Below are positions 49,973-63,983 of a stretch of 64,000 nucleotides of DNA, in pieces. This DNA comes from Lycocorax pyrrhopterus obiensis. Lineage: Eukaryota; Chordata; Aves; Passeriformes; Paradisaeidae. A model generated the notes under the pieces. It was not told the DNA's origin. It worked only from the letters and a program-made list of their open reading frames with translations, and searched no databases. Every line of letters starts with the position of its first letter. Positions within the stretch are counted from its first letter, which is position 1. Where the stretch lies: assembly GCA_014706295.1 (NCBI GenBank), contig JACSVZ010000016.1, forward strand, positions 9,467,168 through 9,531,167, read 5' to 3'. The position numbers were made by a program, and so were the translations under genes.

Positions 49973-52900
49973 CCGGGCCGTGGGCCTGGGAGCAGCAAGG
50001 GCAGCGTGGCAGGGCAGCACAGGGTGTGCTGCCTCCTGAGCTCCGGCTCCAAGGCATCCTCCCAGGGCTCCTCAGCCAGATGCTCAGTTTGAGCTGCAAT
50101 GGGGCATTGTGCCTGAGAGGTCTCAGTGCTTGCATACTGCACACTGTATGTTTTACAGCTCATTTTCCTCTTTCCTACAGCCTGCACTGTGTTTTGAGCT
50201 CAGCGTTTTCCCCTGTGGGAAGCTGCAGCTTGGTTCCCATTAGCTGTATGGGTATAATGTGAGCTGGTATTGAGCCGTGTGTAGAGCAGTGTGTTTTCCT
50301 CCACATACCTTAATCTGATTCTTGATCTCAGTGCTGCCTTACCCGTAATTGTTTGTATGCTGCACTATATCCCTTGCAGCCTGTGAGGCTAGAGAGAGCT
50401 TAACCAAAATTCTGCACATTGGGAGAAGGGCTGGCACTGACGAAGGGAAAAGTCAAAGCCAGAAGAGTCAGGAATCACAGGCCTTGTTGTTAGTACAGTG
50501 AGGTGGAGCTGGCTCTCAGCTGCCATGCCTGACTCCAGAGAAGTGTGTGCCCTGTGTGTCCAGGTGGCATGGGGATGGATATGGTGCCTTCAGCAGTGTC
50601 AGAGCCCTGCAGCTCCTAATGGAACCCTGGCATGTCTTTGCTGAGCCCTTCCCCTCACAGCATCCTTGCTGCCACAGGAATCAGAAGAGTGGAGGGCAGT
50701 GCTGGCCTGACTTTGCCTTGGGACTCAGCCCAGCAGCGCCTCTCTCTGTATTTGGCCCCTTTGGTTGCTGAAGCAGCTTGTTCCCACTGACCTGCATTCA
50801 AGCAGGTAGGACATGGTAAAGATTTTGGTCTGTTCTCTAGTATTTAATAGCTTAGAGATTTTCAAAGCCTTTGCTTTTTGGGGTGTTGGTGGTGGGAATA
50901 GTTTTTCAGTGCTTTGGGGTTTGGTTTTCTCTGCTTTTGCCGAGATTTCAGTTTGCCCCTCCCTGCAGCAAGTCAGTTTTCAGATTGCAGCTCCCAGAGC
51001 TGGTTTACTTCCCTGCACCACCTCCTTCAGCCCTTCATCTTTCCAGGTCTGTTTTCTTGTCCCTCAGATAAGCAAGGGCAAGGGGAAAGGAGGGAACGAA
51101 TGCAGCAGTTCTTGTAGCTGTTATAATAGCTTTCTGTGCAGAGCAATGAACACAATGTGATTTTTGGAGGGATTTATAAACAAGTTTTGAAGCCACAGAG
51201 GGAATATGTTCTTACCCTGAAGGCACATATGCATACTCATTAGCGTTAATGGAAGCTGCAAGCATTGAACAGAAAATAGACCAGGCACTGGTAAAAGACA
51301 CGAAGCTCTGTTACCCACTTGGGAATCACACATTGCCCAGGATTTGGCAGTTGGTACTTTAGCTATGTTGTGCTAGTCTGTCCTGTGTGCTTAGTGACTT
51401 TTTTTTTATTCTTCTTAATTTAACAATGTTGCTTTATCTATTCCTCCTCGCTCATTTCACGATAGGATATTGCTCATTTGCTGAGACTCCGCACCTGGGT
51501 TAAAAAAGCCCAAAATTAAATGTGCAGCTCCCCTGCAGTACAGCTATTGCTCTGCTCTCAAGGGTGATGGAAGCTGTGATGTTCTTGATAATGGAAAAAC
51601 CTTAATAATGCGAGTTCAGGGAGTGTTTTGCTGGTTTACCAGATTAACTGGAAATGCAGCCAGTCCAGGAGGAGCTGCCTGCCCTAACCTGAGGCCAGCA
51701 AGCTCTGCTAAACATTTGTGACTCCTGCTGTGAGCGTGTGGGCTTTTCTGCACTCTCAGTGCAGAGCCCCACTGCTCCAGGGCTCAGGAGAGTTTGTAAG
51801 CCTGGTCACAACCCCAGATCCAAACTGCTGGTGAATTCACATCATGCTGCTCTGGAATCAGCAAACCATCTCAGCAACCTAAGAGCAGTGTTGGGCATAA
51901 CGCAGACATACTGTATGGGAGATTTTCTCAGGCTGCTGTCCTCTGACTTTACAGGTCACTGTAGCCCCTGGACATGCCAACAAGGCAAGGAAATGTGAGC
52001 CACTTATTCATGCAGTCACCTGGGATCTAGGAGAGAGTATTAGCACAGGTTCCACATCGTATGAAAGTCACTAGGCTGCTTTTAGAGCCAGCCTAGCCCT
52101 GGAAATACTCCAGATGTGCTCTTTGAGGTGTCTGAAGCAATAATCTCTGCCAGTAAGACCAGAATGAAGAGGGAGTCTCTGAAGAAAGCTAAAGTGTGGG
52201 TGGTCTTGTTCACTGCACGGTTAATTTGCAGCCTCGATAGACAGACCCTATGTGACTGTAAGGTTATAATGTCAATAAATCCATTCATTGTCAGCAGGTC
52301 ACTCTAAGTCATCATATTTGTGACTTTATTTCATTTTTTATCTTGTTTATACCTCAGGGGACTGTAATACTGAAAATATTAAGTGCTGAAATACTATGAA
52401 ATACTAGATTCTTGCATTATTTTGCTTCACTGAATGGCTCTGAAGTCAAGGCCAGGAGAGTAGGGGAGGAGAAATCCAGGTTAATTCTCTTGCCTTATTT
52501 TGACAGCACATCACGAATTGTTAAGTAAAATGAAATGCCTCTGAAATTGCAAAAATAACAATCTGAGAATACTCCTACTACATTTCTGTTTTGCATACTG
52601 TCTTGGCATGTTTGTCTATTAAAGGCATTGTGGACAAATGAATAAGGGCTTGAAGGATCAGACTGAAATCCAGAGCTGGTCTGTGATAATAGATACGCCT
52701 GGCAAAATTCATTTGGAATTAAAGGGAAAAACACCCGACAAAACTGCTGCCCTTTTTATTCTACAGCAAATACATTGGATTTCCATCTCTTTGTCTTACC
52801 TTATTTTTAACTGGCACCCTAATTCTGTTCTCACTTTAACAACCAAATGAGACAAATCCTCATGGAGTGAAGCATGACTGAGCTCTGGAAGCATTTTGTG

Positions 52901-53441
52901 CCCTCTGCACTCACATTGGCTTTACTGGGAATTCACAGTGCTTACAGAATCACATCCCAAGAGATTCAAGTCTAGCTGCAGGTGAGATCCTGTCATGGCC
53001 AGCCTCTGTTTCATTGGTAATTTCTTTCTAATGACTGTTTGAATAGAGCAGTCTTGGTTGGTGCACTGGTTTGCTGCTTTCATCTCTTCCACTTGGTTTA
53101 ATGGTGGATGACATCAGGCAACATATGCCTGACATGCTACGACTGTGTTTGGCACTTCATGCTTTTCCGTCCGTCCGTGCACAAACAGTGCTGTGCTGGG
53201 GTAACGTGCACTGCACTGACAGCTCCACAGAGCACAGCTTCCTTACTGCAGTGCCATCAACTTGCCTGGAGGTCACAGTGTACCAGCCTGGGCTTTTCAG
53301 AGATGCAAAAGGGGAAGAAATAAAGCTATGCACGCATAATTTTGCTGCTAATTTTAGTGGCCATAACTTTAAACCACTGACATGACAAAGAAGAAGCACA
53401 TACCCCAAAGTCTGATGTGATTTGTAGCTGGCTGCTATTTC

Positions 53442-53450
53442 GGGGGGGGG
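53442..53450 (+). repeat. Nine-base G homopolymer
   Basis: A run of nine G residues; a likely site of length variation or sequencing error. Confidence 0.9.
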
Positions 53451-56347
53451 AAGGCTTAGAAGTGGGCAGTAAAAAGATGGAGCGTGGTGTACTTGATATC
53501 AGCAAGAGGCACAGCTTAATATCTATTTCCAGTGCAGTAGTATAATATTTGCCATGGCTTCCATTGCTTCTCGGAGATAATCATAAATACTCTACCTTCA
53601 AATTCACAGCCCTTTTGCATATAAAAATTGAAGAATTATAGCTCCCCTTATGCTTCCTAGTAAAACAAAGCCTGTACTACAAGTACAGGACTCTCTGAGC
53701 ATAAACATGCCTGGAAAAACCCAACTCTGTCTTGGGAGCAGTATTACCTCTGGGTTGTTGGCCCTAACAGAGCTTTGTGGGATTAAGGAGATTGCTGGCA
53801 TTCTCCCCTCCATGCATGACTGCAAATGGAGCTCTCTCCTATTTCCTCTTGGTAGAATACCAAAGGATGCACTGGCTATAAAACTTGCCTCAGAATCACT
53901 GGGGTGATGCCAGAAGTCTCAGTTTCAATGAGGTTAGGATTTTTCTTATGACAATAGAAGTCTCTCAATATTTGAATTGTGGTGAATAGGATGGTAAGTA
54001 ACCTTTTGATTAAAAGAAACAAATCCACAACCAAAACAGCGAACATAGGAAAGTGCACCAAGCACAAACTCAAAGCTATAGAATTATGTGGATGCAAAAG
54101 CTTGATAATATGTCTAGCCTGTTTATTTTCTTAATTATGAATGTTTGCAAGCAAAGGCATGAAAACTCAAAATGTTCTATGATTCTGAATTTGTTCTTTT
54201 CCGTTAAAGGTGAAATAATTTTTACTGATGGTTTGGCCAAATATCTGCAGTGACTCATTGCCAAACGATCCCAGTTCTGCAAATGCATGCTTGCATGTCA
54301 GTAAGTGTTATGCCAAATGGAGACTTGCGTAAAATAATACTAAGCATCGTCTCCCAGGGGTGTAAGTGGAGGAGCAGCCACTGGCTCAGATGACCTTGAG
54401 CATTTGACTTGTCCCTCAGTGTCACAGATTCCTCATTTGTAACACAGAGATAGTGACAAAAGCTTTGTTTAGTGAGGTAATTTGCAATCAGCTTATGATG
54501 AGAGTGTTTCTGCTCACATTGAAAACTTGAGCTGATGGGACACTGCTTTTGTGAGCAGCACTGTAGAAAGAGGCTTTTGAGTGGAGAAGGGAATATGTGA
54601 CAAACACTGTCCTTGTTAATGTGAAATTCCACACACCAGGCAGGGTTTTGTTTGTGAACTCAGGGCAGTCACTGTGGAAACCAAGACTTCCAGCAGTTAC
54701 TCAGCGTAGGAACTGCTCAAGTTCCCTTTCCCAACCTCCTGTTGGTATCACTGGTGCTGCAGAGTGTGAATAAGGATGGCAAAATCCGAGCTGCCATTAT
54801 GGTGCAGCTCTGAAATGCTGAATGCCATGGATTTACAGAACAGACAGTCCCAGGAGATGGTGTGTAACAACCCCCACAGAGCTCAGGCTGTTCTGACCTG
54901 TGCTCCACCATAGACTGTGCCTGGGTGCACAGAGCTTCACTTCTGAGCAGCAACAAAATGAAATAGGCTGTAAACACTAGGTTGTAGCAATAATGTCTGC
55001 TTTCTCCTTCCTTTCTGTGCTCCATCTTTGCCTTTTCATCCTCCATCTTGCTTCTCAGGTGGAACAATGAGGTCAAGCCTGACATTTGAAACAGGAGATG
55101 GTTCTCCTAAAGCTTGTTTGGAGCAAGCATACAACAAGCATACAACACTGTCAAAATGGCACTGTCCACTGCAGTTATACCAGGTGAATTTATGGGGATT
55201 AGGCCCAGCTGCTTGACCCTTGTAGATAACACTATTACAGGCTCTACTAGTTTCACTGCGCTATCTGCAAATAAATGCAGGATGAAATGATAGAAGCCAG
55301 GCACACAGAGAAGCTCTGAGTGTGAGGCAGCTGATAAAGCGTGGCCTGTCTGTAATTTTGTCAACACTTTGTTTAGAGTTGAGGAGGAGAGAGGAGTCAC
55401 CCCTATGGAGATGGAAGTAAAATTAATAGCTGGGAGGCATTTTCCCTAAAGCTGATTACAGTGAGTATTTCATACCACTCAGCCTCTGACCATAGTGCTG
55501 TTGCTGTTACAACTCCAGGCAATGCTGCCTGCCTCTGAGCTGCTCTGGCAGTGTTCTGTCCACTTCAGCTGTCATCATATTCACCCAAAAATGTTCAGTG
55601 ACAACCTGCAGGAGCTGCTTCTGCAGGGTCACTTTGTGGCCGTTTGGTAGAGGAAAGAGTGCCCCTTTCGCTGAACTCTTGTTCATTGTGGCTCATTTGC
55701 TTTCTGATGCTCCTGCTGTGGTGACTCATCTGACCCTGGCCATCAACCTTTGTGCTTTGTTTTGAAATGTGAGCTCAGTGGTGGCAGAAGGACCTGCCGG
55801 ATGTGTCAGTCAGTGGCAGCAAGAGGCTCTTTGTACAACTGCCTCAAGGAAAGAACTGTACAGAGCCCACTGAACTTCTGGGGAAGAGGGGGCTGCTGAA
55901 ATCTGTTGGTTCCTTGTCACTGGTGCAGGTGCCAAGGAGGCACAGGAGCCCATGTGTGGCTGCTGTGCCTGTGGAATAGTTGGACACAGCACATCTCCTG
56001 TTGAAGTCCCCATGAGCTCAGTATTCTGCACAAGACCACCTTGGTAGGCCTGCCAGTTTGATTTAATGGGCTGCAATTATTTTAGAACCTCGGCAAACAG
56101 ATTGTTACTTATATAAGCAAATAATGCATTTGACCTACTTATGTTAGCTGTAAATAGAAGATAGGCATTGCTGTGGATCTGAAAAATGAGGAGTCTCATA
56201 TCTCTGGGTAAATTATTCAAGTCTTTGCATACAGTAATTGCTAGTGTTCTGGTCTGGTTGTTTGTGAACCAAAACAACAAATCAAGTGAGCAAATACAGA
56301 CTATTTTTCTAGATAAATAAAGTAGGTGAGTTGAACTTAATTCATTT

Positions 56348-56379
56348 CATTTAGCATTTGTTCCATTTAGCATTTGTTC
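56348..56379. repeat. Perfect 16-bp tandem duplication
   Basis: CATTTAGCATTTGTTC occurs twice, head to tail, without change (56348-56363 and 56364-56379). Perfect identity suggests a recent replication-slippage duplication. Confidence 0.95.
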
Positions 56380-59300
56380 TTTCTCTAGCTTGATTTCCTT
56401 TTTTACCATTTCGCCAGTAAATAATGTTGGAGTCCACTATTTGGGCGCATGTCCTGGTTTTAGAACTCCCCCAGAGCCAGGAAGTCTTGCAGAGGTTTGT
56501 TTCATTCAATGTGTCTGTGAGCACTGGGTCAGAAAGCCTGTGTGCTGTACCTTCTCCAAGAAGTTCATCAAAGTCCAGCAAACAATTTCCCACATGGTTT
56601 CCCTCAGCTGTCGCAGCCAGTAATCAATAGCAGTGCTGTTCCTGTGAAGCCAGGAGCCGCATTCAGACTGGAATCTGTTTACAGGAGCTGATACCGCAGG
56701 GGCCTTCAGTGCCTTTGGGCAGCAGGTAATACAGGAATAAGCAGCTCACCCCTCAGAGGCTCACTGGTATCAGTGGTGTCCTCTACACGCCAAGCTCATG
56801 TGATGTACATGTCTAAGGCATGCGTTAATGGGACTCAGCTCTTCCCACACCCCCAGACGCTTCCCTTTCTGGACAGAGGAGAGATCTTCTCTTTCTACAG
56901 GTCAACAGAAATGTTGCTGCACTTGCAGCCATCCCATGGCACAGCCTGTAGAAACTCAGAGCAAATACAGAGCCTCACCATCTTCTGTGTGATATTCAGG
57001 GAAAAGCTACAGGATAGCTGCAGAGAGGGAGAAGGAGCGGCTAGTGCAGAGTGACAGCTCCACAAGGACTGCACCACAGCAAAAATGCTGATTTGGGGGG
57101 TGGGGAAGGCTGGTGTCACCCATCATTCTCATTGTGAAATGCAGTCAGTTTGTGGGGAGCTATAAGAATAGAGCAATAGCAGTTAATTTACAGTAAACCA
57201 GCAAACTCTTCAGGTTTCATTTTCACAATGGCAGTCAAGACTCCATAAATGCTGCTATAGACTAGAAGGGCTTTCCTGATGTTTTTGCTCTGGAGCTGTT
57301 TTACTGTATTCTGCTGTGAACGTGTTTAACCCCTCAGTGCTTCAGCTCTATGTACGTTCCTTCACGAGAGACACCAACAAACAAGCACATAGACTTCATA
57401 AATTAATTTGTCTGCATGCATGATTCAGTATTTGTGTTTGCACACTCTTCCCTAATGATGCTTGTGATAGAGAAATTTCCATACCAATTGCCTTTCTCTA
57501 GCTAGAATTCCTTCAGAGTATATAGAGTTACAGAAATTTTTTATTGTCACTGTAACTCTGGTTGCAAAATCTGTTTTGCATATTGCAGACTTCAGAATGA
57601 ACCAGAACTTCGAAAATACTCGTTGCATGTGTGGGCAGCGTGAGGATCTTTCCCCAGTAATCCTCCCACCTCTCTGTCCTCAAAGCCTCTTCCACTGGAA
57701 CTTCTTTAACTTAAATGCATGTAGTGCCAGAGATCTGGCCCCTTGTGTCTGCTCATATTAGTTCAGGGATATTTTTCTATATGGGTACCCAGAGAGTAAC
57801 CTAGAAGAAGTTACTATGAGATTTTCATTTGCCTCCATTTGTACTCAGCACATCAGTTTTCCTGTAAAAGGAGGCTGATTCAAATTGACTATTCTTTCCT
57901 TAATTATCCAAAGCCTTGCTTTTTCTGCCTTTCCAGGCCTGTGCCAACTGACAATAACTTTTAGCCTCAGTAAATAGTACAGAACAGCTTGATTGCATAT
58001 GACTTGTAATTATTTCTCAAATACCCTTTTCTTTTTTATCTTTGCCTATTCAATGTTATCTGGAAAAATCAGGGACATCAGTTACTCATTCTTTAAAAAG
58101 ACCAGGATGTGAAGTTCAAAATATAGGAGAGCACAAGGCTGGGCATTCAGGAGGAGACATTCACTTTGTAATTTTCTGTAAGATTTTGGAGACCTTTTCA
58201 CTGTAGGAAAGGGTGGTAGGCCACGTAGATATACGGAGAAGTGAGGGCTGTGGAGGTGAAAACCTGGAAGTCAGTCTGCTATGGAATGAGGCAGTTTGGG
58301 TAGGGACTCTGCACCATGCTGATACTCCAAAGGTTTTAACATATCCTGGCCCCTCTGGGTCTGCCCTTGTCTCAGCGCTGCAGAGCAAAGGGCTGGCAGC
58401 CCCTGCCATGCTGGGAGGAGGCTCTGGCAGCAAGGCACTGGTGCCCTAGGCTGGCTTTTGTGGAAGGTATGGCAGCCCTGGCATACACAGAGTGTAAGGG
58501 GCTGTGGTGTCGGGGCTGGGAGTTCAGTTTTGTGGCCCAGGTACGCAGCCCTGAGCTGAGCCTGGGAGCAGAATGTCTCCAGCTGCGGTGCCTGTCAGCT
58601 GCAGTGGTTGTACTGCTGGGGTAATGCAGAACTGGATTTAACTGCAGGCCCCGATTCTGCTCTCTGTTGTACTGATGTTTAATTCTGGAGTATCACTCCC
58701 AGAGCCACTAGCTCTCCACCACTTTGAATTAGAGCAGAAATCAATCATGTTAAAAGCCAAAAGAAGTTGTAGCCAAAATAAAGGGACCTGAATACTTTTG
58801 AGGAAGTCTCCTTAATCATAGCCTTGAGACATACAAGTGGCACGTCAGTATTATTTTATGACACTGACTTTTAGTCCTTTCATTTTCTGTATAGTTTTGT
58901 CCTCTTTAAATGCCCAAATAATTTCCAGTAAGAGCTAATAGATTCTGGAGGGGGAAGAAATATGTACTGCTTGAAACCATTGTGCTAAAACCACCTATTG
59001 CCTGTTTGAATTAATCAGATGGTTTTTTTATTCCTTCCATGTGCTTCCCCTCTTTTAGAGCATCTTTTAGGAAAGGAGGAGGTAACCTGCAGGGAAAGGC
59101 CTTGTGTCCCTGAGGACAGTGCTATTTTGAGAGCCAGTTTTTTTCTTGAGAGAAATACATTCTCTGATGTTACTTCAAACTATTGATGATGTTTCAATAA
59201 TCACTTGCTAAGATGCATCTTTGAGTGTATATTTTATGGCTGTTCACAGTGTAGGAACATTTGCCTTCAAATATTTCTTGGAGAAGAAAAGATGCATGTT

Positions 59301-62300
59301 CAACACTGCAATAACTATATTTAATTTTTTTTTGTTTTCTACTGTTCCTTTCCAATGATAGGAAGCCTTGTTCAAGTTTTGATATAAACAAATAAATTAA
59401 AATAAAACTCTTATGTAAAAAACCCTAGAGCCTTACCTGGCAAAAGAGAAATATTGAAAGGTGGCATTAAGGGGTAAAATGGCAGGTGAGGCCCTGTGGC
59501 CTGTGAAAAGAGATGAATTAAACTCAGGTCTCCTGAGTGCCGATCTTTTGCACAGTTCAGAGGACTGTGCCTTTTTAAATTCAGTTTCAGTAAGAATATT
59601 CTAACTTCATCTACAGAGACAATGAAATCTGACCCAATACAAGCACTGGTGCACAAATGCACTTAAGATCCTGTGCAACTCTGAGTAACCCCACTGGCTT
59701 TAATGAAATGAACTGCTTGTTCATAGTCTTGAACTTGCACATATATGTATAGGCTCTGTGCTACCCTAGAGCTGGATGTTCTCTTTAGAACTATGTGATC
59801 TAAATCAGAATCTGTGCATCTATGATTCAGTATCCAGCACATTCAGGGTTTAATTAAAGACATTCTATTTCCTTTCACTCCCAGAGGCTCTTTTTGATAG
59901 AGGTAACCCCCAAAATAAGGCAAGATTAATTCCTTCTGCATTTAAAGTTGCATTTTTAAGAATTTTAAAAGACTTTAGGCCCCAAATCATTCCTTCATTG
60001 AATCTATAGCCTCTTGTAGAAATTGAAAGACAGGAATTTTCCTGTTACATGTAGTTTTATTCTCTTTGTTACTGTGAACAGCACAATTCACTGGATTGGT
60101 CTGTGAAACGCAAAAGCTGGAAAATACCCAAAGGACAATATAACATGACAGAACTAATTTTAATTTTTAGATGTTTTCACTCACTCCTGATACCATGAGC
60201 AAATAATAAACAACAATCTGGCAACACATTTTCATATATCAGTCTCTCCTTAAAGAATAAAAAATACTTCAGAAGGATAATACCAGAAGCATTCTGTATT
60301 TCCAAAATTAACTATGAAAGGCAGATTATCTGGGCATGTCTGAAAGCTATGCATAACCTTTGCATTACATATATCTCCTTTCAAAAATGTCATATTCTCC
60401 TTCTTCAGCAGGGCTTCCATGAGGCTATTTTAAGCACTGTGCTTCTTGCTTCGAGATGAGAACTGGAGTTACTAGAGCTGCATCTCTTGTTCCCCTTAAA
60501 GTTTGTTACAGCCAGATGACTGCTTGGAAGGAGTGCCCTACTAAACATGGGGAGTTCCTGCCCAAGCAGTGGGAGCTCTGGGGAGTTCACTTGTGTTTGC
60601 AAGGGCCATTGTGCCTCCAGTTTATCAGCTGTGGTAGTTTGGGTGGTTCTAGTGCAAACAAGGAGGTGCTGGCACAGCATTCCAAGCTCCTGCAGCTGGG
60701 GCAGCTCCTGTGGGGACAAAGGACCATGGAGCAGGTGCTGAGCATCATCCCCTGAGCAACCTCCCATGTGCTCAGACTCCTCACAGGCCTGGTGCTGTCT
60801 TGTGTTTGTGTGTGTCTGTAATAGAAGCACTCACTGGAGGTTTGTGGTGCACTTTAAGATGGATATTTGAGGGAAGTTGCACCTGGCGGGGAAAGAAACA
60901 GTTCTCACTTTCGTTTCTTCCAATTAGCTTTGGATCAGGACCCGTGTGCTCTGATGTACAAGTGGCAGAGTCTCAACACAAGTTACTGGGAACACTTTCA
61001 TCAAGGACATAGTAATTCATGTTGAAAAGCACTTAATTACTCCATGTTTAGAGCAGACAACACGGCGGTATGTGTATCACCAATATGCCAGCATGGTTTG
61101 CTTTTCATAGAAGTTTATGTTCCCAGCAGGCACCGAATGCTTTTTCTGCCTGATAAATGTCAAGTACTTTAAGCAATCTTGCCTGTTCCTCTCTGGAGAT
61201 TGCCAAATAATTTCCTTTCATTGAGTGCGGGGTCTTGCCAGGGCTTCTGCATTCATGCACATCTATCCCTGCCAAATGTTGGTAACACAGGAACTGCACA
61301 AATACTCCCTGCTCCTTTCATTAGCCTCGCACAGCACTGTTTAGCTGCAGGATTCTTGTTACTTTTCCCTGTTATTCTGGGCTGGAGTGGTAGTTCATGA
61401 TCCATGTTCCATTAACAGGTGTGCTGTAGAGTTCAGCCCTTGCCATGGAGCTGTGTTTCAGAGTAGAAACCTTTGTTAAATAACTGTAAGTGTCTTGCAC
61501 CATAGCCTTCTTAAAGATAATTCAGTTTGCCTCCTAAATGTCCTCCCGCAGCTGAGGGAGTTCCCAGTAGGTGTGAACAGTTCCTCTGTTCCCAGTAATG
61601 ATAAAAAGCTTTCTTTGTTATTTACTCTATCCATTTGCCTGTGTATTTTCTCTAGGAAGTCTTATGGCAGCAAATGTTCATGCTCTGTGCAGCATATAGG
61701 AGGTAACTTTTTACCTTTCAAATTTTATAAAATATTTAAACAATTTAGTTCGAAATTTTAGTTTGAAAAGTCCAATTTGTCAGGAAGAGAAAAAGATCTG
61801 AGTAACACATCACCTCCTGGAAATAGATGGTTCAGTAAAACAAACTACAGCAGAGGAAAAATGCTTTAGATAGCAAATGGAAAGTAAATCACGTTGTCAT
61901 GTTTTACTCTGTCTCATACAGCAAGACTGGGTCATTTGACCTTTTTGTTGATAATGTCACCAATATATTCTAGGCTAATGCTACATATCATGCAATGGCA
62001 GATGAGGCTCTGTGTGTCATTGTGGTACTTAATTTCAACCCATGCAAAAATACAAGACTAGATGGCAGAATGTCGATAGTTTTTCCTTGACATTTCTCAT
62101 TTCCTCGTTTGTAATGTAATAACCTGTGGATGTTGTATATGGGAACTCCAACGCCTAAGGACAGGCTTAGGCCATGTCACAGAACCTCTTCAGCTGGATA
62201 AAAATTGTGAAAATGGAATGAGGGAAGAGGAAAATATGATTTTTCTAGCAATTTAAAAACACAGTACTTGTGACCACTTTTGGCTATTTTTAGAAAAAAT

Positions 62301-63780
62301 ATCAGTTGACATTAGCCTTGAATGACCACAGCACAAGAGCAACTCAGCTTTTTACTATTTTTTCCATCATTAACATCCATCCAGATAAAGACATCAAAGA
62401 ATGGGGTTGTGGCTGTAAAACAGAGCACATTCTCAGCATGACACCTGCGGCACAGAAGATGTAAAAGGCAGCACTGGGAACAGGGATCTGAGGAAGCAGA
62501 GGAGCAGCAAATGTTCCTTTCTCAGGTGTCCATTAGTTGTGGCAGTGTGATGCACAGGGAACTGAAGACTGTGAGAAGCCTTTGTATACAAAATACACAA
62601 TTTTCAAATGTAGCTGAAGTAGAGTTCCGGTCATGTATGTGTCCACAAATGATCAGGCGGTTTGTGCCAGTTTCATTGACTGTCTTCATTTTAATGTCAG
62701 CAATCTGAGTAAGATTGCTTTTGACAGGGTTGTAAATCAGATTAACAGAGGTTGGAGAGAGGACTGAGATCACGTTTATGCTAGTAGAATATATACAAAC
62801 ATAATATACAAATAAGAGACTAAACAGAAATGTAATCATGATTTAGCTGGAAGCAGGCAAGAAAAATCTGCTAGTATTGTCAGATACATCACAAGTAATA
62901 TTTTCTGCAAAGCCCAAATGATTCTGGTAGCCTACATCTTATTCCCAAAAGTCTAGCCTAATACAGTCAAGAAAATTAATTTGGGTTAATTAAAAAGACA
63001 AATTTAAAATGCATTAGGATATACCCACATAGTGGAAAACTATCAAGCTACCAAACACCCTTATCTGTGGTAGCTTTGGCACATCCCTAGCCTGCTGCAA
63101 AGTGGAACACATTAATTGGAACCATCATGAAAGTATAATATAATTTTTTGAGTCTTTTTATTTTCTTTTAATTCTGGCAAGATTTCTTTTGCTTTTTGCT
63201 TTGTTGTACCTTAGTTATGTGTTAAGCTAAAACAAATGCTGCTGACAAAGAGTAGTCTCATTTCTTTGTATATGTACACATTCACAGCTCCTTATTCCTG
63301 CACAAAACTTGTTTATCATCTGCCTTTACTGCTGTGCCTTGTGGGAATTGAACAGAAGTTATTTAGCAGATCAAAGCAAAAGTGTGACAAAGTGATAACA
63401 CTGTTTGAATCCTCCTCTGATAGTGACCAAATCACGTTAGTGAGGTGCTTTAATGCAGGTGTCTTCCAGCTCTGAGCCAGCGTCCTCCCAGACTCAAAAT
63501 GTTGTCTTTGAGCCGGCAGAGCACTGCCTCACTGCTGGCTTTAGGAATATGTTTAAGGCTGTTTCTAAAAGAGGGGTTTCAGCTCCATGAGTGCTGCCTG
63601 CGTGGTTTACTGTCAGACATTTTCTGGCTGTTTGCTGATGGGTCAGCAGAAGGTGTCTGGAAATTTCTCTGAGCGTTGAGTTCAAAGTGGCAGATATGCA
63701 GCAGTGAATTACAAGGAGCAACAAAATTTGGAAAGGTGGGAAAGCCGCCATTCTAACCTGGCCACTAGTTTAGGTTTGTG

Positions 63781-63802
63781 TGTTTGTTTGTTTGTTTGTT
63801 TG
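63781..63802 (+). repeat. (TTTG)5 microsatellite
   Basis: Five perfect TTTG units follow TG, in a wider GTTTGTG context. Likely length-polymorphic. Confidence 0.95.
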
Positions 63803-63932
63803 AACTGGGGAACTAGCCAATGAGGTATCAATTACCTTCTAGAAATATAAACTAGGTTTAGTGTATGTGATAAATTTTGTTTCTGAACAAGTTTGTTGAG
63901 TCTGCTTAGGATAAAAACTGACTTCACTTAAA

Positions 63933-63983
63933 CATTTAATGAGGCATTTTATTAACCCTAGCATTTAATGAGATGTTTTATTA
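63933..63983. repeat. 29-bp-period imperfect duplication
   Basis: CATTTAATGAG followed by a TTTTATTA tail occurs at 63933-63954 and 63962-63983. The two 22-base copies match at 19 positions and repeat with a period of 29 bases. Confidence 0.85.

Larger units (their letters stand above)
49660..50110. other. GC-rich, CTG/CAG-rich block with hairpins
   Basis: This 450-base patch is clearly GC-rich but holds only about a dozen CpGs, so it is not a CpG island like the one at 12 kb. It is rich in CTG, CAG and GGG words. It contains two hairpins (49911-49925 and 49934-49972) followed by G-runs at 49975-49977, 49982-49984, 49988-49990 and 49999-50001. Those runs could form a quadruplex with loops of 4, 3 and 8 bases. 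Open frames on both strands here reflect composition. Confidence 0.5.

Noticed and set aside
49592..50262. Several overlapping 84-142 codon frames in the GC-rich block
   Set aside because: Frames are open on both strands at once with Cys/Ser/Leu-rich low-complexity content, as expected from CTG/CAG-rich DNA.
57900..57925. Possible next NYAP2 exon (a CCAAAGCC word, as in a Pro-Lys motif)
   Set aside because: The surrounding frame does not encode the expected PPPKPKR-type repeat and has no matching acceptor and phase.
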